Shown: positions 18,810 through 25,837 of the stretch, in pieces
Layout of the letters: the number at the start of each line of letters is the position of its first letter
Position numbering within the stretch: the stretch's first letter is position 1
Source: Terramyces sp. JEL0728
Taxonomy: Eukaryota > Chytridiomycota > Chytridiomycetes > Rhizophydiales > Terramycetaceae
NCBI GenBank assembly: GCA_027603945.1
Contig: JADIIU010000162.1
Coordinates: 1 to 25,837, forward strand
Reading direction: 5' to 3'
DNA length: 25,837 nt
The notes under the pieces: generated by a model
Seen by the model: only the letters and a program-made list of their open reading frames with translations
What the model was told of the DNA's origin: nothing
Databases searched by the model: none
Program-made: the position numbers and the translations under genes

Positions 18810-18994
18810 TTAGGCATGATCCTTCCCATTCAAATAGTAAATCATTCCAGCAACCAACGCTGCTGTAACTACAGCTACAATATTCAACCCTAAATTGTTC
18901 CAAGGTTGTTTGAGATTAGCCAACTTTTTGGTAACTTTCAAATGAAATTCAATATATTTAAAAATACACAATATTTGGGCTTGCTGGCGGCCAT
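18810..18994 (-). CDS. possible very small single-span membrane protein, or tail exon of the phosphatase gene
   Basis: The last part of this stretch encodes LNIVAVVTAALVAGMIYYLN followed by GKDHA and a stop at 18812-18810, preceded by a basic segment with KKLANLKQPWNN. This looks like a real membrane span with a short polar end, as in small mitochondrial inner-membrane subunits. One way to start it is the ATG at 18994 (context GCCATGGCC) with a GT...AG removal of 35 nt; that is longer than every other intron here, and the start overlaps the phosphatase 3' end by 37 nt. Alternatively it is a tail-anchor exon of the phosphatase, but I found no 19-22 nt intron with a branch motif to join them. 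Exact structure unresolved. Confidence 0.3.
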
Positions 18995-19955
18995 GGCTGA
19001 CCAGGTTGAATAGGATGCGGACCTACAGCAAGGACTTTACGACAAACAAAGCAGTGACTTTCATCATCTGTTTTCACATCTATATTTTCGAGTTTCTGTA
19101 ATATAGATTCCAATTCCAAGTCAACTTCAGTATCACTGAACTCTACTTGAACAAAGGATTCGGCAGACACTGGTCCTGGCTCAAATAGGGTTTCCATGCT
19201 GGTGTTTGAAACGGTGGAATCGCGGTGCTCTAGTATCTTTTCAGGCGATAGCTTGGATTCAAAGTACAGGTTTACATATCGCTCTTGTAACAGGTTGCGC
19301 TGGTATGTATCGGGGTGTCTAATAAAGAACGGATCAGAGAACCAGTCGTCTTTATGGAACTGCATGGATTGTGGTCGGTAGTGACGGAGTCTTTTTACAG
19401 CTTCCTGCGGTGTCAAGTGATATTTCTCCATAAGGAATATGGCTAAAAACGTCCCTGTTCTTCCAACACCTGCATGACAGTGGACAATCACTCGCTTTCC
19501 TTTTTGGATCGTTTCATTCGCATGCTTTAAAAAGATATCCACTTGCTTAAAAGACGGAACGTAGCCATCAGATATAGGGAGAAACAAGACATTCAACTCG
19601 TCTTGCTCAGTTATGTCATCAAACACATCCTCATCGCAATATACTTCTGTGGCATCGTAATTACAATTCGGGCAGTAGGTCAAGTTACTATAGGTTACTG
19701 GTGCTTCAGTTAAATTCACAATCAATCCAACTTGCTCTTTAACCATTGCGGGATAATTCACTCTTTCCACCTTGAATTAAATATTATTACTGGTATAGAG
19801 GTTCCTCCAATCAGTTCATTACCAACCCAGCTAAAATGCCATGGCAAATCAGGGTCAGACGGGTAGCATTTGCTCGGCCTGCCTTGTTTCGTTTTCCTAG
19901 CTTTTGATTTTAAAGACGGGCTAGATTTATCATTTACAGGACATACTGCATTCAT
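18958..19955 (-). CDS. dual-specificity protein phosphatase, DUSP23-like
   Basis: Exons 19955-19791 and 19770-18958 encode 325 aa; the intron is 20 nt (GTAATAATATTTAATTCAAG). The signature HCHAGVGRTGT gives Cys153 and Arg159 of the HCx5R phosphate loop, and LPISDG places the general-acid Asp123. GGTSIPVERVNYPAMV and GLIVNLTEAP match the start of the small DUSP23/archaeal-like cysteine phosphatase fold, and the helix TPQEAVKRLRHYRPQSMQ follows. The C-terminal 90 residues are acidic and contain CFVCRK and a proline-rich end (PGQPWPPASP), with no known domain. A basic N-terminal stretch (KSKARKTKQGRPSK) could be a nuclear signal. The substrate is unknown. Its start faces the F-box gene at 20444 across a shared promoter region. 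Confidence 0.85.
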
Positions 19956-20443
19956 TAAAGGAGAGATTTTCCATCTATATTTAAAGGCGGGATCGGCGTT
20001 TGGTCACCAGTAAGGGGCTGAAGCATGGTGAAACGGACAATTTAAAGGCAGCCCATGTTTGTGATTGATATTCTACTCTCAAGGGATTGCAATTGATGAC
20101 TTGGCTCATTAGTTGCTGGATCACATTTTAATTCTATTAGCTTGTCCGTTCCGTATGACTCATGAAAGCTCACCATAGCCTTAGCTGTTGCGGATACAGA
20201 GTAAACTAATGCCCATGTGACTAAAGTAGGATGTATTGCCAGAATTAGTCCAAATTGTATCTACTATTTGAAGCGAGTAAGTATTAATGAATTTTGTTTA
20301 ATACATTCGCTACATACAGCAGAAGCCAATCAGTTTGTTCAGGAACAGCAGCATTTAATTACAGTTCATTCCCCAAAACAGCAGCATTCAAATACAGTTC
20401 ATTCCCCCAAAACAGCAGCAAATAATCGCGTTTTTTATGAAAA
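19956..20443. other. divergent promoter region between phosphatase and F-box genes
   Basis: 488 bp with no supported gene. ATTTAAAGGC occurs twice (about 19980 and 20040). A 32-34 bp tandem repeat fills the end next to the F-box start. The repeat is also readable as protein (VHSPKQQH...), but that frame has no good start. Confidence 0.5.
20344..20422 (+). repeat. 32-34 bp tandem direct repeat, about 2.4 copies
   Basis: Unit 1 is 20344-20375, unit 2 is 20376-20409, and a partial third unit begins at 20410. Each starts AACAGCAGCA and ends ACAGTTCATTCCCC with small differences between. It lies 22-100 bp upstream of the F-box ATG, so copy number could change spacing in the 5' region. Confidence 0.85.
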
Positions 20444-21566
20444 ATGAAATTACTTCCAACTGAAATATGGTCATTGATAGCAAATTACTTGCCGCAAAAA
20501 GACTTGATTCGGTTCTGCAAAGTATCAAAGGCACTATTTCATACAGGAATTCGAATACTATACAAACATCCAAAGATACCACCAATGGCAACAAGAGACA
20601 GCTGGACAACTTTTATAGACTTGCTAGAGTACAAGAACGGCTACTGTGACTATAGCCAGTATATAAGCGAATGCGATGATATAGATATATGGATGCACTA
20701 CGGTGATGGTAAGCGAATTTAAAATAGACTCGCCAAAGCTAGAACGACAAGATTCAAAGATGGATGATATCCCGCAATACTCTGTTTATCACGCTCTGGA
20801 CATTCTGATGAAAGGCAGATTATCCAAACTCTCCATCCATTTTCACTCTTATTTGCTGGAGTGTTTACCGTGGACACGAGGATTTGAAACTCTTTCGTAC
20901 TTGGATTTAAAGATACTAGTTACGGACGCATTTCTTTCAGTGATATTTAAAGAAGCAAATAATTTGAAATCGCTGTACTTGCAGAGAGCCGAGATATCTG
21001 ACGATGGTTTATTCCAGATTGCAGACAAGTGTAAACAGCTAGTAAATCTTTATATCAATATGATTCCATTGTCAGAGAGGAGCAGATATGCAATGATGAC
21101 TGACACGAGCAGAGGAAAACTAATTTCAAACAGCGGAGCGCAGCATTTATTTGAAAACCTTGAACATTTAATATCTGTAGTCATCAATAATGTTGAATTG
21201 GGCCCAGAATGCTTTACAATGCTTAATCCAAACATTATTTCACTCTCTCTGAATCTCAGCTACAGTGTTGGAATGACATTCGAGAGTGTGGAACTGTTGC
21301 TAAAAGAATTACCAGATATAAAGCAATTAAAATTAATACCCGGCAGTTCTCTACTTGAATCTGTGATAACCGAAGAATTCATTACTGGAATCCCAGAAAT
21401 ACTAAAGAAAATTGAAAAGATTGATTTGCAAGGGTTTGATTACCGAAAAGACAATGTTTATTATGGAGTCAAGAGTAATATGTGGTACTTGGACGAATTT
21501 AATCAGAAATTCAAAAAGATGTATCCCGAGATTCAGCTTGTTTACAATAATCAAGCGATTTATTAG
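20444..21566 (+). CDS. F-box protein with degenerate leucine-rich repeats
   Basis: Exons 20444-20708 and 20728-21566 encode 367 aa; the 19-nt intron is GTAAGCGAATTTAAAATAG. The N-terminus MKLLPTEIWSLIANYLPQKD then LIRFCKVSKALF is a canonical F-box (LPxEIxxxIxxYLxxxDLxxxxxVSKxF), so Skp1 binding in an SCF complex is expected. After the splice, repeats such as GFETLSYLDLKILVTDAFLS and NLKSLYLQRAEISDDGLFQI look like irregular LRRs for substrate binding. Without the splice the first frame would stop at 92 aa, leaving the LRR part orphaned. The ATG at 20444 directly begins the F-box. Convergent with the amidase gene (about 190 bp between stops). The substrate is unknown. Confidence 0.82.
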
Positions 21567-21757
21567 CAAATATATTTCATCATTCGTTTTAGGCAATAAT
21601 TTAAAGGTTTCTTGCTAGTGCAATCTGTTTGTTACAGTTTTATCACCGATATAACAATTTGATTAATATACAGCTGTTTGATAAAAATCAACCAAGATTT
21701 TGCATTGCTACAAGAATGTCTGCCAGTATATTACAAGCCCTTTACGAAAAGAAACCA

Positions 21758-22522
21758 TTAAACGTCAACTACAAGTATATTCGTTTCATTTGGATCTAGA
21801 TTTCCCAACAATTTAAACTTTCCATCTTCAATTGCTAATACAGTTGAAGTACCTCCAAATCTGGTCTCTCCTTCCGTCCCAATCCGGTTACAAATAGCAA
21901 CAACAACCCTCTTCTTACTCTTCAACAATGGCTGTAACCGAGTAGCCCAGTACTGGATCATTTCTACCATAGAGTCCTCGTTGTATTCATGCAGCAACCA
22001 AGCCATTGAACAAAAAATGTAATCACATTCATTTTGGAGATGGTAATTTGCGAATTCATAGTCAGTAAAGGGTGCTTGAAATCTATACGGATTCAAATCC
22101 ATGCAAATACCAAACCCAATCTTTTTTCCGTTTATTTCAATGTGTTTGAACGATTCGCCTTCCGTAGCCCAGTTTTCGTCTGTGTAATACAGGAAATGCT
22201 TATCGTATTGTGTAATTATCCCTTCTTTGTTTACTATACATACTGAATTGTAGAGATCAGTGTTGTTTCGCGGGTATCCTACTTGTACAATACAATCAAA
22301 CTTTTTAGCAGTGTCAATCGCCCAATTTATCGTTGGTCCGTTACTAGATTCACAAAAAGGGAGAATATGGTCTTTGGATGTAAAGCTGTATCCTGTAAAA
22401 CACATTTCAGGCAGAATCAAGTAATCCACTGCTTTAATATTCGATATTAGTGTATTTGCGGTCTTGATTGACTGTTCTATTTGACAAAATGATGGCTCAA
22501 ATTGTAACAGCACCACTTTCAT
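21758..22522 (-). CDS. NTA1: protein N-terminal amidase (NTA1-like, nitrilase superfamily)
   Basis: A single exon encoding 254 aa. It is a carbon-nitrogen hydrolase with the expected Glu-Lys-Cys triad: Glu39 in LILPEMCFTGYSF, Lys108 in YDKHFLYYTDENW and Cys140 in GFGICMDLNPYRF. The stretch ICMDLNPYRFQAPFTDYEFA is typical of NTA1, which deamidates N-terminal Asn and Gln and so feeds the Arg/N-degron pathway. I chose the ATG at 22522 (MKVVLLQFEP), the usual start of the fold; an in-frame ATG 14 codons upstream adds only a short hydrophobic-basic stretch. It is shorter than the yeast enzyme (about 450 aa), lacking its insertions. It lies 50 bp downstream of the glutathione peroxidase stop, on the same strand. 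Confidence 0.82.
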   Translation of the reverse strand: MKVVLLQFEPSFCQIEQSIKTANTLISNIKAVDYLILPEMCFTGYSFTSKDHILPFCESSNGPTINWAIDTAKKFDCIVQVGYPRNNTDLYNSVCIVNKEGIITQYDKHFLYYTDENWATEGESFKHIEINGKKIGFGICMDLNPYRFQAPFTDYEFANYHLQNECDYIFCSMAWLLHEYNEDSMVEMIQYWATRLQPLLKSKKRVVVAICNRIGTEGETRFGGTSTVLAIEDGKFKLLGNLDPNETNILVVDV

Positions 22523-22572
22523 TTTTCGAAAGATTGAAATTTTGGGAGTGAAAATTAAATACAAAGAGTTTA

Positions 22573-23056
22573 TTACAACAACTTTTCAATTGCTGGAATC
22601 AAATCCTTTGGTTCAGTTTTAGGGTTGAACCTTTCAACTACTTTTCCATCCTTTCCAATCAAGAACTTTTCAAAATTCCACGCAATATCTTCATTGCCGG
22701 TCTGTTCCTTCAAATACTGGTAAATTGGAGCCTGGTTGTCTCCATTTACTTTAATCTTTTCCATAATTGGGAATGATACACCGTAATTCTTTTTACAGAA
22801 CGATTCGATTTCTTCGGCAGAACCTGGCTCTTGTTTTGCGAATTGGTTGCATGGGAATCCTACCACTACTAATCCTCTGTCCTTGTATGTCTTGTACAAA
22901 GATTCAAGTCCTTCCAAGTGGTAAGTTAGACCACATTTTGAAGCAGTGTTGAAAACTAAGACTACCTGCGTTAATTAAACCTACTTTTCCTTGCAGTGCC
23001 GCATTGTCGAATGGTTTGCCGTTCAATGCATTGTTTTGGAATTGGTAAATTGACAT
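22573..23056 (-). CDS. glutathione peroxidase-like (thiol peroxidase)
   Basis: Exons 23056-22985 and 22965-22573 encode 154 aa; the intron is 19 nt (GTAGGTTTAATTAACGCAG). Splicing yields VVLVFNTASKCGLTYHLEGL, with Cys35 in place of selenocysteine, followed by GFPCNQFAKQEPG (active-site Gln) and IAWNFEKFLIGKDG (active-site Trp and Asn). Cys81 in FCKKNYGVSFPIM is in the place of the resolving cysteine of yeast Gpx3, so a thioredoxin-dependent two-cysteine mechanism reducing H2O2 and lipid peroxides is likely. The length is that of the short fungal forms. No signal peptide; probably cytosolic. The start MSIYQFQNNALNGKPF is standard for the family. Confidence 0.93.
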
Positions 23057-23190
23057 TTTGGAGCTCGAAGCAAGTTGCAATTTAAATACCGAATGCGGAA
23101 AAATTACAAATCAATATGACTGCCATTAGAAGCAAAGACCAGTAAAAGGACTAAATGCAAGTTTAAATATTTGATTTATTTAATAAATAA

Positions 23191-24465
23191 TTAAATATGA
23201 ATGGCTGCTCTGTTGTAAGCATCCAAGACGGCCTTTTCATCCTTGGCTTGTTGTTCTGGGGTTTTGTCGGCCCAACCATAGATTACACCTTGTTCCAAAA
23301 CTTCCAAACGAGCAGGAGAAGTATAGGCAGGGTCCAAATTAAGCTGTTCAGTAATTTGTCTCATAGTTTCTTCAATTTGTCTGATCATGGCAATATCTTT
23401 ATCGCTGTATCTCCATTTCTTGAGGAATTGTTGGGAAATTGGCTGCATGTAACGGATGTTGACCTTGTCGGTACGGTCGAATGGATGTGGAGTAACAACG
23501 TCGCGTTTAGCTTTGGTTGCTGGAGGAGTAACTTTGACAGGAGTGGAAGCAGTGTTATCGTAAACAAAGCACATTCTACCGTTGGCTGCACCACTGTCGG
23601 TAACAAACATATCGGAAACAGGAGCATTTGGAGCAACACCAAACATGCTCATTATATCAGTAGACTTTGCCTTGGCATCAGCACCAGATCCCCCATAAGC
23701 TTTCACGAATGCAGGGTTAGATTTTTGCCAGATAGACCATAAACGATCGACGTTAGAGTGGTGCATAAAGAAGATTGGGTCATTGACAGAGATTCTTGGG
23801 TCGCACATATCCCCGCAGATAGATTCATGGACCGTGTTGTGTGGGTAACCTTCCAAGTATTGTCTAAAGTGGTCGAAATCTTTTTGCTGCATAATGAATT
23901 GGATAGTAACTGGAGAAACTTGGGCTCCCATTAATGGGTTGGTTGCGTTGCTCCATTGGCGCTGGACACAAACAGTCTGGCTTGGATTATCCATATCTTT
24001 GCGGGTGAAATCAGCAAATGGAGCTTGGATACAGCCAGTAGCAGCATCGCCATTTCCACCAAAAGCAGCTGAAGCCCAGATTGGAGACAGTTCAGGAGCT
24101 TGAGAGTCGATGGTCCAGTCCCAGTATGGCATTGGTCCAGTGTACTTGCACTCGTTTTGCAAGAATCCCCAGTAAGTGCCGAGCATCAATCTGTGCCATG
24201 GCAAGAAAGCTGGGTGGCTGTGAGCAATTTCCACAGCTTGGTTGTGGATGTAGACCATATCATCGTAGATGGACTTTGATCCGACAGAAGCTGGCAACTT
24301 TGATTTGGTGTTGAATTTCAAACATCTGACAGCTTGGATATAGCCCTTTTGGTTGGCAGGAGTCATTCTTCTCCATTCCACGTGGTTGGTGACAGTTTTG
24401 CAGCCAGTAGAGGCAGGAACATTTCCAGCGATAGCAGTAGCAATCAATAAATTAATAACTTGCAT
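23191..24465 (-). CDS. secreted tyrosinase (type 3 copper enzyme)
   Basis: An intronless gene encoding 424 aa. It starts with a short signal peptide (MQVINLLIATAIAG). The CuA site is seen in DMVYIHNQ, HSHPAFLPWHR and the nearby PMPYWDWT; the CuB site in GYPHNTVHESICG and DPIFFMHHSNVDRLW. Six histidine ligands can be assigned. These enzymes oxidise phenols to quinones, as in melanin synthesis or wall and cuticle-related chemistry. MCFVYD closes the catalytic domain, and a dibasic KR (residues 320-321) precedes a 103-aa helical, charged C-terminal part with no membrane span. In fungal tyrosinases such an extension shields the active site until cleaved; here that is inferred. A TATAAA lies 35-40 bp upstream of the ATG. 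Tandem copy at 25188. Confidence 0.95.
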   Translation of the reverse strand: MQVINLLIATAIAGNVPASTGCKTVTNHVEWRRMTPANQKGYIQAVRCLKFNTKSKLPASVGSKSIYDDMVYIHNQAVEIAHSHPAFLPWHRLMLGTYWGFLQNECKYTGPMPYWDWTIDSQAPELSPIWASAAFGGNGDAATGCIQAPFADFTRKDMDNPSQTVCVQRQWSNATNPLMGAQVSPVTIQFIMQQKDFDHFRQYLEGYPHNTVHESICGDMCDPRISVNDPIFFMHHSNVDRLWSIWQKSNPAFVKAYGGSGADAKAKSTDIMSMFGVAPNAPVSDMFVTDSGAANGRMCFVYDNTASTPVKVTPPATKAKRDVVTPHPFDRTDKVNIRYMQPISQQFLKKWRYSDKDIAMIRQIEETMRQITEQLNLDPAYTSPARLEVLEQGVIYGWADKTPEQQAKDEKAVLDAYNRAAIHI

Positions 24466-25187
24466 TTTATTTTAGTAAAGTGTACAGATTTTGACAGCTT
24501 TTATACCTGTGCCAGGCTATTTCTCACCGTTTCTTTGTGTTTCTCAGGCCGCGGTGTTGCTAAATTGGGATGCCAAAACAAAACGTGGTTTTTACGATAT
24601 TTCTGTTTCTTGCAGGTCTAAACCGCTGTAGAAACTTGGGTTCTGCATATTGGACGGGTTATCTTTGAAGTTGTCAAAGAAAATTCCATTTATCTACAAC
24701 TTTGGACACGGAATCCAGTGTGGGGCATGTCAATTTTTTTTTCAAATCCCAGCCCCGGACTTGAGACAGTGTACCCCCAACCCAAAGTAAACAAGAAACT
24801 GTCTCTTTTGGATGCCAGTTAAACCCCAATTCTACGTTTAAATGATAAATCAAAATCACCTTGCCAGACATATGCGTAGCCAGGCAATGCCGAAGCTGTA
24901 TCAAAGTTACTTTGAATTTTTTAGCTGCACAAGAAGCCAAAGCAAAAATAACGCATAATTTGAACCGCTGTGAAACAGTTTCCAGTGCTGTGTTTTTAAT
25001 TTAGCAAACATCAAAAAAGGAAACCCAAGGAATAATTTAATATTGTGTGGGGTTAATCACAAAATATGAACTACTATATACCCATTCGTCCTTCAGGGCA
25101 AAAGTCCTGGTTGAATCTCAATAGACTTGAACAAGATCTTTTTTCAAATGTGATTACATGGATTATTACTCTGAATGAAAACATTTA
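24466..25187. other. spacer between tandem tyrosinase genes
   Basis: 722 bp holding the promoter of the first tyrosinase and the 3' region of the second. The minus-strand open frame at 24674-24940 has no recognisable product. AACCGCTGT occurs twice (about 24620 and 24963), and GAAACAGTTTC at about 24972 is an inverted repeat; their meaning is unknown. Confidence 0.5.
24500..24505 (-). promoter_or_regulatory. TATA box-like TATAAA of tyrosinase gene
   Basis: TATAAA on the minus strand in GGTATAAAAGCTG, 35-40 bp before the ATG at 24465. Motif and spacing only. Confidence 0.5.
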
Positions 25188-25837
25188 TTAAATATGAGTC
25201 ATTGCCCTTTTCAATGCAGCCAAGACAGACTGTTCGTCTTTTGCTTGTTGTTCAGGAGTCTTGTCGACCCATCCATTTTGTACTCCCTTTTCCAACAATT
25301 CCAATCTGACAGGAGAAAGATATTCTGGATCCAGGTTGATTTCCTCGGTAATCTTTCGCAGAGTTTCTTCAATCTTTCGAACAAGCTTGATTTCGTTGTC
25401 ATTGTACTTCCATTTCTTTAGGAATTCAGTCGAGAGAGGTTCTACGTAACGAATATTGAGCTTGTCGGTACGATCAAACGGATGGGGTGAGATATTGCTG
25501 CGCTTTGAAATATTAGAGTTTGCCGCACTGCCGTTTGATGCAGTAGCAGCTTTGGAAGGTGCGGCAGTTGGAGCTGTGTTGTCATAGACATAACACATTT
25601 TTCCGTCAGCACCACCGCCAATAGTTGAGAGCAATTCATAAACCGGATAGTTGTTTACAAGCCCAAACATGTTCATGATATCAGTGATTGCAGCAGCAAC
25701 ATCAGCACCAGAACCCCCAAAAGCATTTTGATGTTGAGGATTAGAGTGTTGCCAAACAGACCATAATCTATCGACGTTTCCATGGTGCATAAAGAAGATT
25801 GGGTCATTGACAGAGATTCTTGGGTCGCACATATCCC
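25188..25837 (-). CDS. secreted tyrosinase, C-terminal part (cut by window edge)
   Basis: About the last 216 residues of a second tyrosinase; the signal peptide and CuA site lie beyond the right edge. It opens with GDMCDPRISVNDPIFFMHHG and NVDRLWSVW, including the last CuB histidine ligand, and ends like the first copy (GWVDKTPEQQAKDEQSVLAA ... AMTHI). A dibasic KR stands at the same place before SPHPFDRTDKLNIRYV. Between the catalytic domain and that site it has a Ser/Ala/Asn-rich linker different from copy 1. The first 55 nt inside the window are identical to 23759-23813 of copy 1, pointing to recent duplication or gene conversion. Confidence 0.93.
   Translation of the reverse strand, partial: DMCDPRISVNDPIFFMHHGNVDRLWSVWQHSNPQHQNAFGGSGADVAAAITDIMNMFGLVNNYPVYELLSTIGGGADGKMCYVYDNTAPTAAPSKAATASNGSAANSNISKRSNISPHPFDRTDKLNIRYVEPLSTEFLKKWKYNDNEIKLVRKIEETLRKITEEINLDPEYLSPVRLELLEKGVQNGWVDKTPEQQAKDEQSVLAALKRAMTHI

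Noticed and set aside
19023..19046. An 18-nt GT...AG removal (19028-19045) near the end of the phosphatase
   Set aside because: It has no branch-like motif and does not change the frame, so nothing requires it.
24674..24940. An 88-codon minus-strand ORF between the tyrosinases
   Set aside because: No recognisable product or conserved motif; it lies in the promoter-side spacer of the tyrosinase gene.
1..25837. CRISPR arrays, bacterial operons, prophage or insertion sequences
   Set aside because: None seen; the gene content and introns are eukaryotic.

Overview
The window is nuclear DNA from a eukaryote, most likely a fungus of an early-diverging lineage. Velvet-domain proteins, a stand-alone Ceg1-type guanylyltransferase fold, a yeast-type N-terminal amidase and secreted tyrosinases point to fungi. 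The base composition is AT-rich and the standard genetic code fits. I cannot name the species. The key to reading the region is intron size. Nearly every apparent frameshift or internal stop disappears when a GT...AG segment of 19-22 nt is removed. I count 31 such introns (14 of 19 nt, 11 of 20, 4 of 21, 2 of 22), most with a TAAY- or TRAY-like branch motif just before the AG.

Layout from left to right. 1-1136: two tandem short-chain dehydrogenases on the minus strand, the first cut by the window edge. 1559-3333: a seven-exon mRNA-capping-enzyme-like gene that keeps the fold but has lost the nucleotidyl-transfer residues. 3640-6069: a mitochondrial pentatricopeptide-repeat protein, divergent from the capping-like gene. 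6690-14175: a plus-strand array of four small velvet-domain genes, each with three introns at identical positions, interrupted by one minus-strand F-box/LRR gene (9183-10646) and separated by long spacers with no recognisable gene.

14236-18632: three tandem minus-strand genes for two-module cysteine-rich (PAN/apple-like) type I membrane proteins. 18958-19955: a DUSP23-like dual-specificity phosphatase, with a possible tiny membrane-protein ORF at its 3' end. 20444-21566: a plus-strand F-box protein behind a 32-34 bp tandem repeat. 21758-23056: an NTA1-like N-terminal amidase and a cysteine glutathione peroxidase. 23191-25837: two tandem secreted tyrosinases, the second cut by the window edge.

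No single pathway joins these genes. The recurring theme is local tandem duplication (SDR x2, velvet x4, PAN-like receptor x3, tyrosinase x2) in an otherwise tightly packed region. The most novel points are the ultra-short introns, the apparently dead capping-enzyme relative, the array of minimal velvet proteins with a shared upstream TGACATCA-type element, and a conserved cytoplasmic tail motif (GELPINPR ... QPPLL) in two of the receptor-like proteins.
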